From contig CAWVKD010000028.1 in the NCBI GenBank assembly GCA_963929765.1, positions 1 through 64,000 on the forward strand: a DNA stretch of 64,000 nucleotides. Reading direction: 5' to 3'. Position numbers and translations under genes: made by a program. The first letter of the stretch is position 1. The number at the start of each line of letters is the position of its first letter. The notes under the pieces were generated by a model. It made no database searches and was not told where the DNA came from. It was given only the letters and a program-made list of their open reading frames with translations. Below are positions 42,243-51,609 of this stretch, one piece after another. Source of the stretch: RGIG529 sp963929765 (GTDB lineage: Bacteria; Bacillota; Clostridia; Oscillospirales; Oscillospiraceae).

Positions 42243-44179
42243 TGTCAATTGTTAAAATGAAACGTTTCCGATTGATTGGTTTAGAAGCAGAACAAGAATC
42301 ATTGCTTCAAGCTCTTCTTCACATCGGCTGTGTAGAAATCAGTCAACCAACCGAAAAGTTGGCTGATCCTGAATGGGGTGCACTGTTGCGCCCAGACGAT
42401 GCAGCATTGCAGGATATTCGAGAACAAGCAAACAATGTTAAAACTGCACTGGCAGCACTTGACAAATACGCACCTGTGAAATCTGGCCTGTTTGAAAAAC
42501 GGAAAAGTATCTCAGAAGGAGAATTTTTAAGCCGTGCTGCATTGGAATCTGCTTTAGGAAAAGCATCTGAAATCAACGGACACATTGCAGAAATTGGTCT
42601 TTTATACGGGCAAGAAAACCGTCTTGAATCTTTGCGCTCTAGCTTCTCCCCTTGGACATCGTTGGATATTTCGCTGGAAACTACGTCCACTGCCCATACT
42701 CATATTGCATTCGGGGTTTGCCCATCAGACGTCAATATATTGCAGTTGCAAGAAAAATTGGCACAGACATCGCCAAGTAGTGCTCTATTTTTGGCGCACA
42801 CAGACCGTGACCAGCATTATTTACTTTTTATCTGCCATTTGTCAGAACTAGATGCTGGAAATGAAATCCTAAAGCAAAGCGCATTTAGTCGTGTCACATT
42901 TCAAGATGTCCACGGCACTGCAAAAGAGAGTATTGCTGTCTTGGATCAACAACTGGACCAATTAGCTGCGCAACGAAGAATCCATGAAGAAGCAGTTCGA
43001 GGATATCAAAATTGCCGGGAGGATTTGAAAATCTGTTCTGATCGGATTGCGCAAGAGCTTTCCAAGGAGGCGGCAAAGGAGAATTTACTTACCAATGGTA
43101 CCATTTTCTTTGCTGAAGGTTGGATCCCAGCCGAAGCCGAAGAAGCATTTGCTAAGACCATTTTCCCCTTCACTTGTGCATGCGAAACCTCTGATCCTGT
43201 GGAGGGAGAAAAACCTCCTACGCTTCTAAAGAATACGAAGCTGGTCTCTTCTGTCAACAGCATTACGGAAATGTACAGTCTTCCCGCTTATGACAGCGTG
43301 GATCCCAATCCGCTGATGTTTCCTTTTTATGTCATGTTTTTTGGCATGATGTATGCAGATGTAGCATATGGTCTGATTTTGTTTCTTCTCTCCCATATTA
43401 TCATCAAAAAGTACCACCCCAAAGGTGGTGTAGGCGAGCTTTTAAAGCTCGCTCGGGTCTGTGGTGTTACTACCATATTCTGGGGCGCTCTATCTGGAAG
43501 TTTCTTTGCCGACGTCATTTCTGTTGTGGCAGAATCTTTCTTTGGAACCGAAAACTTTTCACTCTATATTCCAGTACTCAATCCCGTGGAAAACCCGCTC
43601 CCTGTACTTTATCTTTCCTTGGTTCTGGGCATCATCCAAATCATTTTTGGGATGGGCATCAAAGCATATATGCTCATTCGAGATGGACATATTTTAGATG
43701 CCATTTTTGACGTAGGAAGTTGGTGGGTGGTTTTTGCCGGCATTGCGGTAGCAGCATTGACTGGGAATTTTGTCGTCTGTCTGATTGGTGTTGCTATGTT
43801 GATTTTGACACAAGGTCGAAAAAGCCCCTCTTTCTTTGGAAAAATCGGTGGCGGCATTGCCAGTCTCTATGATATCACCTCTTATTTAGGTGACATCCTC
43901 TCCTATTCCCGGCTGATGGCTCTGATGCTGGCAAGTTCTGTTATCGGTAGCTTGGTCAATATTTTAGGTGCATTGGCTGGTAATGTTTTGGTATTTATCC
44001 CCATCTTTGTAATCGGGCACGCATTTAATATGGGTATCAATGTAATTGGCACCTATGTCCACGCTGCTAGATTGCAATATTTAGAGTTTTTTGGTAAATT
44101 TTATCGAGAAGGCGGTACGCCTTTCCGTCCATTGACCTACCATACAAACTATGTAGACATTATGAAGGAGGAACAATAG
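42242..44179 (+). CDS. ntpI: V/A-type ATPase subunit I (a)
   Basis: 645 residues: a soluble N-terminal half with coiled coils (about 1-330) and a C-terminal membrane half with seven to eight helices. Signature regions are PLMFPFYVMFFGMMYADVAYGLILFL, DILSYSRLMALMLASSVIG (containing the essential Arg) and GHAFNMGINVIGTYVHAARLQYLEFFGKFYREGG. It forms the ion half-channels beside the K ring. The start overlaps the upstream stop. Confidence 0.96.
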   Translation: MSIVKMKRFRLIGLEAEQESLLQALLHIGCVEISQPTEKLADPEWGALLRPDDAALQDIREQANNVKTALAALDKYAPVKSGLFEKRKSISEGEFLSRAALESALGKASEINGHIAEIGLLYGQENRLESLRSSFSPWTSLDISLETTSTAHTHIAFGVCPSDVNILQLQEKLAQTSPSSALFLAHTDRDQHYLLFICHLSELDAGNEILKQSAFSRVTFQDVHGTAKESIAVLDQQLDQLAAQRRIHEEAVRGYQNCREDLKICSDRIAQELSKEAAKENLLTNGTIFFAEGWIPAEAEEAFAKTIFPFTCACETSDPVEGEKPPTLLKNTKLVSSVNSITEMYSLPAYDSVDPNPLMFPFYVMFFGMMYADVAYGLILFLLSHIIIKKYHPKGGVGELLKLARVCGVTTIFWGALSGSFFADVISVVAESFFGTENFSLYIPVLNPVENPLPVLYLSLVLGIIQIIFGMGIKAYMLIRDGHILDAIFDVGSWWVVFAGIAVAALTGNFVVCLIGVAMLILTQGRKSPSFFGKIGGGIASLYDITSYLGDILSYSRLMALMLASSVIGSLVNILGALAGNVLVFIPIFVIGHAFNMGINVIGTYVHAARLQYLEFFGKFYREGGTPFRPLTYHTNYVDIMKEEQ

Positions 44180-44180
44180 C

Positions 44181-44660
44181 ATGGAATTTTTAGCAAATTG
44201 TGGAACACAAATTGCATTTCTTGGCGCAACCCTTGCCGTAGCCCTGGCTTGCGCAGGTTCCGGTATCGGCTGCGGCTCTGTTGGTGAAGCAGGTACTGGT
44301 GTTCTTTCCGAAGATCCCAGCAAATTCGCTTCTGTTTTAATTTTGCAGATTCTTCCAGGAACCCAGGGACTTTATGGTTTGGTAATCTGGTTTTTTGCTC
44401 TCATGAAAATGGGATTTTTCAGCGGCACTATTGCAACCCTCACAATAGCCCAAGGTCTTGGCTATTTCGCTGCGTGCCTTCCCATTGGCATTGGCGGTCT
44501 TGTCACCGCAATCGCACAGGGACGCTGCGCTGCCACTGGTGTTATGCTGATGGCGAAACGTCCGGAAGAGATGTCCAAAGGTATCGTCATGGCTCTGATT
44601 ATCGAATTCTACGCTGTTTTGTGCCTGTTGGCTTCCTTCCTCATGCTCAACAGCTTCTAA
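44181..44660 (+). CDS. ntpK: V/A-type ATPase rotor subunit K (proteolipid)
   Basis: 159 residues, two fused c-type hairpins (four membrane helices). The ion-carrying Glu is E142 (IIEFYAVLC) in the second hairpin. LPGTQGLYG gives T61 and Q62, and IAQGRCAATG gives Q113. This T-Q ... Q ... E set corresponds to the Na+ ligands known from Enterococcus hirae NtpK, so Na+ transport is predicted. The ribosome site GGAGGAAC is inside the end of ntpI. Confidence 0.95.
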   Translation: MEFLANCGTQIAFLGATLAVALACAGSGIGCGSVGEAGTGVLSEDPSKFASVLILQILPGTQGLYGLVIWFFALMKMGFFSGTIATLTIAQGLGYFAACLPIGIGGLVTAIAQGRCAATGVMLMAKRPEEMSKGIVMALIIEFYAVLCLLASFLMLNSF

Positions 44661-44701
44661 AATAAGTAAACCATTCCATCGAAAGGACGGCAGAATAATT
44701 C

Positions 44702-45301
44702 ATGGATGGCATTGAAAAAATCACAGCGCGCATCTCACAAGAAAACGAAGAAGAGATCCGTGCAATAACAGAATCCGCTCAAAGACAGGTAGAGGAAATC
44801 AAAAAACGCTATGACGCAAAAGCCGCTGAACTTTCCTCAGACATTCGATCAAAGGGAAAGCATGCTGCAGCTGAGCGTAAAGAGCGGCTCGCCAGCGCCT
44901 CTCAAATGGAAATCAAAAAAATGGTTTTGGCCGTTAAACAGTCCATGTTAGATGAGGCATTCCAAAAAGCGCTGCATACCCTTTCCAGCTTGCCCGAAGA
45001 AGAATATATGGCATTGCTCATAGATCTCACTGTCAAAAGCGTCAGGACTGGAAAGGAACAGCTGATCTTCTCTCCTGCTGACCGAACCCGATTTGGAAAA
45101 AAAGTAGTTACCGCCGCCAATACCCGTCTTCAACAGAAAGGCAATCAAGCAGCGCTAACGCTTTCAGAAACCTCCAGAGCCATGAAAGGTGGATTGATTT
45201 TGATCGATGGCAAAATTGAAGTCAATTGCACTTTTGAAACCATCCTCCGCCTTCTGCGGAAGGACGTAGCCAGCCAAGTAGCAGCATTGTTATTTGACTG
45301 A
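44702..45301 (+). CDS. ntpE: V/A-type ATPase subunit E (peripheral stalk)
   Basis: 199 residues. The long N-terminal helix (about 1-95, heptad-like charged pattern) and small C-terminal alpha/beta domain are typical of subunit E, which links the I subunit to the A3B3 head. Preceded by GAAAGGACGG. Confidence 0.9.
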   Translation: MDGIEKITARISQENEEEIRAITESAQRQVEEIKKRYDAKAAELSSDIRSKGKHAAAERKERLASASQMEIKKMVLAVKQSMLDEAFQKALHTLSSLPEEEYMALLIDLTVKSVRTGKEQLIFSPADRTRFGKKVVTAANTRLQQKGNQAALTLSETSRAMKGGLILIDGKIEVNCTFETILRLLRKDVASQVAALLFD

Positions 45302-45339
45302 ATGCCAATATGGTTCTGATCCGCAAAGGAGGAATCCCT

Positions 45340-46344
45340 TTGGCCAAAAAAAGAAAAGCAAAAGATTATCTGTACACCAGCGCCCGGGTACGAGCGATGG
45401 AACATACGCTCCTTACCCGCTCTCAAATCGATCGCATGGTAAAAGCCCAAAGTCCTATAGAAGCTGCCCGTATTCTAGTGGAATGTGGATATCCTGAATG
45501 TTCGGTTGTTACACCAGAAACAGTGGACGGAGCGATCAAGACAGAGCGAGAAAAAACATATGAATTGCTGGGCACTATGGCCCCAGACCCTTCCATCATT
45601 GATGTATTCCGTTTAAAGTATGATTATCACAATGTAAAGGTACTGCTAAAAGCAGCTATGGTTCGAGAAAACGGTACGCATCTTTTAATGGATATGGGCA
45701 GAGTTCCTGTTAGAAAATTGGAAGAGGGCATTTTGCAATCAGATCTTCGAGGTATGCCTTCTATTTTGCAGGCATCGATACGGGAAGCAAGAGAAACCTT
45801 GCGTACTACAAACGATCCGCAGCTTTCTGATTTAATACTAGATCGGGCTTATTTTGAAGATATGGCTGATCTAGCCCATCGCTCTAACAGCTCTTTTTTA
45901 GCAGGGTATGTACGCCTTTCCATTGATGCGTCCAATCTGCGCTCTGCTGTGCGGGCACTGCGTATGGGAAAAACACCAGAATTTTTACGGAATATCCTGT
46001 TCCCTGGAGGGGAAGTAGACCGAACACGTATCACTGGCACCATTGCCACTGGTGCATCTTTAGACACATTGTTCGCTGTTTCTCCTCTCAAAACTGCAGC
46101 AGATGAAGGAGTTTCAGCCACAAAAGAAGGACGCCCTCTCACCCGTTTTGAAAAATTATGCGATGATGCCATTTCCCGTTATTTACAAAGCGCAAAATAC
46201 AATAGTATCAGCGAAGCGCCTTTGATCTGCTACTTGGGTGCAAAAGAAGTGGAATTAACAACTGTGCGCATCATTATGACCGGCCTTATGTCAGGTCTGG
46301 AGCCAGAAGTGCTACAGGAAAGGCTGCGTGAAGTATATGTATAA
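45340..46344 (+). CDS. ntpC: V/A-type ATPase subunit C
   Basis: 334 residues, mostly helical (YTSARVRAMEHTLLTRSQIDRM; LKYDYHNVKVLLKAAM near residue 90). The start is TTG at 45340, 7 nt behind AAAGGAGG; the longer frame from 45310 has no site. Subunit C (the d-type funnel) connects the central stalk to the K ring. It overlaps the F-subunit gene. Confidence 0.92.
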   Translation: MAKKRKAKDYLYTSARVRAMEHTLLTRSQIDRMVKAQSPIEAARILVECGYPECSVVTPETVDGAIKTEREKTYELLGTMAPDPSIIDVFRLKYDYHNVKVLLKAAMVRENGTHLLMDMGRVPVRKLEEGILQSDLRGMPSILQASIREARETLRTTNDPQLSDLILDRAYFEDMADLAHRSNSSFLAGYVRLSIDASNLRSAVRALRMGKTPEFLRNILFPGGEVDRTRITGTIATGASLDTLFAVSPLKTAADEGVSATKEGRPLTRFEKLCDDAISRYLQSAKYNSISEAPLICYLGAKEVELTTVRIIMTGLMSGLEPEVLQERLREVYV

Positions 46345-46645
46345 GATTGGCGTATTGGGGGAGAGAGACAGTGTTTTGGGCTTTCGTGCTTTAGGCCTTT
46401 CTGTCTTTTTTGCTGACACAGCAGAAAAGGCAAAACCCATTTTACATAAAATGGTGCGCAAAGAATATGCAATCATTTACATTACAGAATCATTGGCTGC
46501 TCAACTCAAGTCAGAAATCGACCGTTACAAAGATACTCCCACTCCGGCCATTATTCTGATTCCCGGAAAAAGTGGCTCTTTAGGGATTGGTTCAACCAGC
46601 CTCAAAGACGCCGTCGAACGGGCAGTTGGCGCAGACATTTTATAA
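46328..46645 (+). CDS. ntpG: V/A-type ATPase subunit F (central stalk)
   Basis: 105 residues; GTG at 46328 (AAGG 5 nt upstream) or ATG at 46337, both inside the end of ntpC. Rossmann-like fold with KIGVLGERDSVLGFRALG and AIIYITESLA, the standard F-subunit pattern (called NtpG in Enterococcus). Confidence 0.92.
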   Translation: MKYMYKIGVLGERDSVLGFRALGLSVFFADTAEKAKPILHKMVRKEYAIIYITESLAAQLKSEIDRYKDTPTPAIILIPGKSGSLGIGSTSLKDAVERAVGADIL

Positions 46646-46665
46646 ACACTGCATCGGAACAAACA

Positions 46666-46690
46666 AAGGACGTAATCCTTTTACGTCCTT
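46666..46690 (+). other. Intercistronic hairpin before ntpA
   Basis: A 10-bp perfect stem (46666-46675 with 46681-46690, 5-nt loop) ends 3 nt before the ntpA ribosome site (AAAGGGA). It has no U-tract, so it is not a terminator. It may stabilise the downstream mRNA and raise A/B subunit yield (three copies each are needed). The role is inferred. Confidence 0.6.
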
Positions 46691-46709
46691 GAGAAAGGGA
46701 ATGGAAACT

Positions 46710-48485
46710 ATGAGCAACGGCAAAATTGTAAAAGTGTCTGGTCCTCTGGTGGTTGCCACCGGGCTTGCCGACGCCAATATGGCCGATGTGGTACGTGTTG
46801 GAAAACAACGACTCATTGGCGAAATATTGAATATGCAGGGCGACTCTGCCTCGATCCAGGTATATGAGGAAACTTCTGGACTTGGCCCAGGCGCACCAGT
46901 TGTCACAACTGGTGTTCCTCTATCTGTTGAATTGGGTCCTGGCCTTGTCGAAACCATTTATGATGGTATTCAAAGACCGCTGAAGGAAATCATGCGTATC
47001 ACCGGTCCCACTATCACAAGAGGTATTGATGTTCCATCCTTGGACCGACAAAAAAAGTGGGCATTTACTGCTACCGCCTCTGTAGGGGACATCGTAACAG
47101 CTGGCGATATTTTAGGTACTGTACAGGAAACTTCTCTCGTTCTCCATAAAATTATGGTGCCTCCAGGATTGTCCGGTACACTGACCTCCATCCAAAGCGG
47201 TTCTTATACTGTAGAGGAAACCATTGGCACCATTCAGACAGCTGACGGGGAAAGCAAAAACTTGACCATGATGCAAAAATGGCCTGTTCGCATTGGCCGT
47301 CCTTATCAGGCAAAATTTCCCCCTAAAACACCATTGTGCAGCGGCCAACGAGTCATCGACACATTGTTCCCTATTGCCAAAGGGGGAACAGCCGCAGTTC
47401 CTGGTCCTTTCGGCAGCGGAAAGACGGTGGTGCAACACCAACTGGCTAAATGGGCAGATGTGGATCTTGTAGTCTATATTGGCTGCGGCGAACGTGGCAA
47501 CGAGATGACAGATGTTTTAATGGAGTTCCCAGAGCTTTCTGACCCACGCACTGGCGAACCTTTGATGAAACGGACCATCATGGTAGCCAATACTTCTGAC
47601 ATGCCAGTGGCTGCTCGAGAGGCCTCGATCTATACAGGAATTACCATTGCAGAATATTATCGGGACATGGGCTATGACGTGGCCGTCATTGCAGATTCCA
47701 CCTCCCGCTGGGCGGAAGCTCTTCGGGAAATGTCCGGCCGTTTGGAAGAAATGCCAGGTGAAGAAGGATATCCTGCCTATCTCTCTTCCCGCTTAGCTCA
47801 ATTTTATGAACGTGCAGGTTGTATTACTTGCATGGGAAGCGATCATCGGCAAGGTTCTCTCACTGCCATTGGTGCAGTATCACCACCAGGTGGTGATATT
47901 TCTGAACCTGTATCCCAAGCTACTATGCGGATTGTTAAAGTATTCTGGGGCTTGGATGCCAGCCTCGCCTATCGTCGGCATTTCCCAGCCATCAACTGGC
48001 TCAACTCCTACTCTTTATACCAGAATGCTCTGAAACCGTATTTTGAAGAACATCTGGGAAAATCTTTTATCAAAAACAGGGAAGCTGCCATGAACCTGCT
48101 GCAAGCGGAGGCTACATTGAACGAAATCGTCCAATTGGTAGGAAAAGATTCTCTATCTCCTGCAGACCAGTTGACTTTGGAAACCGCAAAGATGGTACGG
48201 GAGGACTTTTTGCAGCAAAATGCATTTTTAGAAGTAGACAGTTATTCTTCTTATGAACGACAAGCCAAATTACTTTCTATGATATTAAATTATGATGCAC
48301 TTTGCCACGAAGCCCTGGAAAAAGGAGCATTACTTCAGCCCCTTCTGGAAATCCCGGCAAGAGAACAGATTGGTCGTGCCAAAAGTGTGCCGGCAGATCA
48401 ATATGCTTCTGTGTATCAACAAATAGAAACAGACATGAAAGCTCAAATCTCCACCATCATAGAAGAAGGAGGAATGGATGAATGA
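46710..48485 (+). CDS. ntpA: V/A-type ATPase catalytic subunit A
   Basis: 591 residues; ATG at 46710 behind AAAGGGA (the frame open from 46587 is not used). P-loop GPFGSGKT (232-239), catalytic Glu in CGERGNEM, EYYRDMGYDVAVIADSTSRWAEALRE and the non-homologous region typical of A subunits. Hydrolyses or makes ATP in the A3B3 head. Confidence 0.97.
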   Translation: MSNGKIVKVSGPLVVATGLADANMADVVRVGKQRLIGEILNMQGDSASIQVYEETSGLGPGAPVVTTGVPLSVELGPGLVETIYDGIQRPLKEIMRITGPTITRGIDVPSLDRQKKWAFTATASVGDIVTAGDILGTVQETSLVLHKIMVPPGLSGTLTSIQSGSYTVEETIGTIQTADGESKNLTMMQKWPVRIGRPYQAKFPPKTPLCSGQRVIDTLFPIAKGGTAAVPGPFGSGKTVVQHQLAKWADVDLVVYIGCGERGNEMTDVLMEFPELSDPRTGEPLMKRTIMVANTSDMPVAAREASIYTGITIAEYYRDMGYDVAVIADSTSRWAEALREMSGRLEEMPGEEGYPAYLSSRLAQFYERAGCITCMGSDHRQGSLTAIGAVSPPGGDISEPVSQATMRIVKVFWGLDASLAYRRHFPAINWLNSYSLYQNALKPYFEEHLGKSFIKNREAAMNLLQAEATLNEIVQLVGKDSLSPADQLTLETAKMVREDFLQQNAFLEVDSYSSYERQAKLLSMILNYDALCHEALEKGALLQPLLEIPAREQIGRAKSVPADQYASVYQQIETDMKAQISTIIEEGGMDE

Positions 48486-49864
48486 TCAAAGAATATCGTA
48501 CCATAGCAGAAATTTCCGGCCCTCTGATGGTGGTTCATCAAACAGAAGGCGTCACATATGATGAACTGGGCGAGATCGAACTGCCCAACGGGGAAATTCG
48601 CTTCTGTAAAGTATTGGAAGTCAATGGTGACAGTGCCGTTGTGCAATTGTTCGACAGTTCTGCCGGAATCAATTTAGCCCAAAGTAAAATTCGATTCTTA
48701 GGCCATAGTTTAGAGCTCGGTGTTTCGAATGACATGCTAGGTCGGGTATTCGACGGCATGGGTCGTCCCATTGATGGCGGTCCTGATATTTTGGCAGAGG
48801 AATATCGTGATATCAATGGCTTGCCCATGAATCCTGCTGCCAGAGACTATCCTTCTGAGTTTATCCAAACAGGTATCTCTACCATTGATGGACTGAATAC
48901 CCTCGTCCGTGGCCAAAAGTTGCCGATTTTCTCAGGATCGGGACTTCCACACGCCCAATTAGCGGCTCAAATTGCTCGGCAGGCTCGTGTATTGGGTTCG
49001 GATGAATCCAATTTTGCTGTTGTGTTTGCTGCTGTCGGTATTACATTTGAAGAATCTGAATTCTTCGTTCAAGAGTTCCGTCGCACTGGCGCGATTGACC
49101 GAGCCGTTCTTTTTACCAACTTGGCTAATGATCCAGCTGTAGAGCGAATTGCGACACCGCGTATGGCTCTGACAGCTGCAGAATATTTGGCCTTTGAACA
49201 AGATATGCATGTTCTGGTCATCATTACCGATATCACCAATTATGCAGAAGCTTTGCGAGAAATTTCTGCCGCCCGAAAAGAGGTCCCCGGGCGCCGTGGA
49301 TATCCCGGTTACCTTTACACAGACTTAGCCAGCATGTATGAACGAGCAGGAAGGCGTGTGGGACAGAGAGGTTCCATCACTCTCATTCCTATATTAACCA
49401 TGCCGGAAGATGATAAAACTCATCCGATTCCAGATCTCACGGGCTATATCACCGAAGGGCAAATCATTCTATCTCGTACCTTGTACCGTCAAGGTATTCT
49501 TCCTCCTGTGGACGTACTTCCGTCTTTATCCCGTTTGAAAGACAAAGGCATTGGAAAAGGTAAAACACGAGAGGATCATGCTGGTACCATGAACCAATTG
49601 TTTGCCGCATATGCAACCGGAAAAGAAACAAAAGAATTGATGTCCATTTTGGGAGAAGCAGCATTAACGCCCACTGACCTCCTATATGCTAAATTTGCTG
49701 ATGAATTTGAGCGAAGATATGTAGCACAAGGCTTCGATGAAAATCGGTCTATCGAAGAAACATTGAATTTGGGCTGGGAACTTCTCTCTATTTTACCAAC
49801 TTCAGAATTAAAACGTGTAAGTCCTCAAATGATTGAAACCTATTTGCCTAAAAAAGATGCGTAG
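48482..49864 (+). CDS. ntpB: V/A-type ATPase regulatory subunit B
   Basis: 460 residues; ATG overlaps the ntpA stop. The nucleotide-binding fold has a degenerate P-loop (SGSGLPHAQLAAQI) as in all B subunits, and the ITNYAEALREISAARKEVPGRRGYPGYLYTDLASMYERAGR signature region. It forms the head with subunit A. Confidence 0.97.
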   Translation: MIKEYRTIAEISGPLMVVHQTEGVTYDELGEIELPNGEIRFCKVLEVNGDSAVVQLFDSSAGINLAQSKIRFLGHSLELGVSNDMLGRVFDGMGRPIDGGPDILAEEYRDINGLPMNPAARDYPSEFIQTGISTIDGLNTLVRGQKLPIFSGSGLPHAQLAAQIARQARVLGSDESNFAVVFAAVGITFEESEFFVQEFRRTGAIDRAVLFTNLANDPAVERIATPRMALTAAEYLAFEQDMHVLVIITDITNYAEALREISAARKEVPGRRGYPGYLYTDLASMYERAGRRVGQRGSITLIPILTMPEDDKTHPIPDLTGYITEGQIILSRTLYRQGILPPVDVLPSLSRLKDKGIGKGKTREDHAGTMNQLFAAYATGKETKELMSILGEAALTPTDLLYAKFADEFERRYVAQGFDENRSIEETLNLGWELLSILPTSELKRVSPQMIETYLPKKDA

Positions 49865-49882
49865 AACAGGAGGTGTTAAATA

Positions 49883-50587
49883 ATGCCGTCTGTCACTGTA
49901 AACCCTACCAGGATGGAACTCACCCGGTTGAAAACGCGTCTTAAAACCGCTATCCGCGGACATAAGCTGCTCAAAGGAAAACGGGATGAGTTGATGCGGC
50001 AATTTTTAGATCATGTCCGGTATAACCGTGAATTGCGTGCCCGCGTGGAAGATGGTTTAATGAAAGCCCATGCTTCTTTTGCTGTTGCATCTGCTGTTAT
50101 GTCGCCAGAGATGTTGGAGCAGTCTCTTCTATTCCCCAAGCAAAAAGTAGATCTGGAAGTGCGCTATCAAAACATCATGAGTGTTAATGTCCCTGTATAT
50201 CAATTCAAAACATTAAATGATGATCCCTCTGAACTCTATCCATATGGTTTTTCCATGACCTCAGGGGAACTGGATCGTGCAATAGAAACTCTAGCCACGG
50301 TATTTCAAGATATGTTGGAATTGGCCCAAGTAGAAAAAACATCTCAGCTTTTAGCAGAAGAAATTGAAAAAACCCGTCGTCGTGTCAATGCGTTAGAATA
50401 TGTCTTAATCCCTAATATGCAAGAAAGCATTCGATATATTTCCATGAAATTAGAGGAAAATGAGCGAGGCAATATTACGAGATTGATGAAAGTAAAAGAG
50501 ATGATGGTAGAACAAGCCTTGGATGCTCAAAAACAACGCACCCAGAAAGCCATCGCGATGGCAAAGAAAAATGGAAACGGTGAGTAA
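49883..50587 (+). CDS. ntpD: V/A-type ATPase subunit D (central shaft)
   Basis: 234 residues behind AGGAGGTG. Two long antiparallel helices (RLKTRLKTAIRGHKLLKGKRDELMRQF; RRRVNALEYVLIPNMQESIRYI) form the rotating shaft, matching the family signature. The C-terminal helix runs on to residue 234, longer than the usual approximately 210. It closes the ATPase operon. Confidence 0.95.
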   Translation: MPSVTVNPTRMELTRLKTRLKTAIRGHKLLKGKRDELMRQFLDHVRYNRELRARVEDGLMKAHASFAVASAVMSPEMLEQSLLFPKQKVDLEVRYQNIMSVNVPVYQFKTLNDDPSELYPYGFSMTSGELDRAIETLATVFQDMLELAQVEKTSQLLAEEIEKTRRRVNALEYVLIPNMQESIRYISMKLEENERGNITRLMKVKEMMVEQALDAQKQRTQKAIAMAKKNGNGE

Positions 50588-50619
50588 AAAAGAGTCTGTT
50601 TATAAACAGACTCTTTTTT
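50586..50619. terminator. Bidirectional terminator between the V-ATPase operon and the deoC operon
   Basis: Long palindrome centred at about 50601 (stem of at least 11 bp, 50587-50597 with 50606-50616) flanked by A6 on the left and T7 on the right. It overlaps the ntpD stop region and also faces the minus-strand gene ending at 50654. Confidence 0.92.
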
Positions 50620-50653
50620 TATCTACTACAATTGCGGTCAAAAAGTTTGGCAT

Positions 50654-50938
50654 TTATGCTTCGTGCTCTTTCAGGTCCTTTTCCTTTGCTACAAAATGCA
50701 ACTCGATCATTTCTTCTTCTGACCCTTTTTTCAGTTGTCGTAACAATTTCCCGAGCAGCGGTAAATACGTTACCCAAAACAAAAATCTGGCTACATGTCG
50801 AGCCTTTTGCCTTTTCTTTTCTGATACACGCAAACCAAGCAGTGCACCAAAGGCACACAGACAACATTTCAGCAAAGAGATCTCCAGAGCTCCCATCTCT
50901 TCCCAGCATGATCTTCCTGCTTGTAGGAGTCGCTTCAT
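50654..50938 (-). CDS. Small membrane protein, conserved in Clostridia
   Basis: 94 residues; ATG overlaps the deoC stop (ATGA). LEISLLKCCLCAFGALLGLRV and a second hydrophobic stretch (FLFWVTYLPLLGKLL) give two membrane segments separated by a basic loop. It resembles short proteins that databases mislabel "permease of phosphate ABC transporter"; there is no link to Pst. Function unknown. Confidence 0.65.
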   Translation of the reverse strand: MKRLLQAGRSCWEEMGALEISLLKCCLCAFGALLGLRVSEKKRQKARHVARFLFWVTYLPLLGKLLRQLKKGSEEEMIELHFVAKEKDLKEHEA

Positions 50939-51597
50939 CTCTTCCCCCTCCTTTCCTTGATTTGTGCCACTATGCCGCTAGAGCCAATTCGATCCGCTCC
51001 CAATTGCAAAAATTCTATTCCAGTTTCTACCGTCCGAATGCCGCCAGCTGCTTTGATCTTCACTTGAGGACCAATCTGTTTTGCAAAAAGGAGAACATCT
51101 TCTTTTGTGGCACCGCTCACACCGAATCCAGTGGAGGTTTTGATATAGTCTGCCCCTGCCGTTGTCACAATTTCACACATACGGCACTTTTCTTCTTCCG
51201 TTAGCATACAAGCTTCTATAATTACCTTTAGAACGTTTTCTTTGCATACTTCTTTTACCAGGGCAATTTCCTGTTCCACCTGGTCAAAAGCACCCATTTT
51301 AACAAGGCCAATAGGTATCACCATATCCACTTCCGATGCGCCGTTTTGAATGGCATCCTGGGTTTCAAACACCTTGGATGCCGTTGTCTGATATCCATTT
51401 GGAAAACCGACCACAGTACCGATTGGCAGTCTGCCATCCACATATTCCGCTGCCTGTTTTACAAAAGCCGGTGGAATACATACAGATGCTACATGAAAGT
51501 CCAACCCGTCTTGACAAAGTGTTTTAATCTGTTCCCATGTGGTATCCACTGCCAAACAAGTGTGATCCACATGATGCAATAATTCCTTTTCGTCCAT
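50935..51597 (-). CDS. deoC: Deoxyribose-phosphate aldolase
   Basis: 220 residues. Splits deoxyribose-5-phosphate into glyceraldehyde-3-phosphate and acetaldehyde. The class I aldolase Schiff-base Lys is in YIKTSTGFGVSGAT; VDMVIPIGL and VKIKAAGGIRT complete the barrel signature. Start ATG behind AAGGAGA, 12 nt after the MBL gene. Confidence 0.96.
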   Translation of the reverse strand: MDEKELLHHVDHTCLAVDTTWEQIKTLCQDGLDFHVASVCIPPAFVKQAAEYVDGRLPIGTVVGFPNGYQTTASKVFETQDAIQNGASEVDMVIPIGLVKMGAFDQVEQEIALVKEVCKENVLKVIIEACMLTEEEKCRMCEIVTTAGADYIKTSTGFGVSGATKEDVLLFAKQIGPQVKIKAAGGIRTVETGIEFLQLGADRIGSSGIVAQIKERRGKR

Positions 51598-51609
51598 TTG
51601 TGTCTCCTT

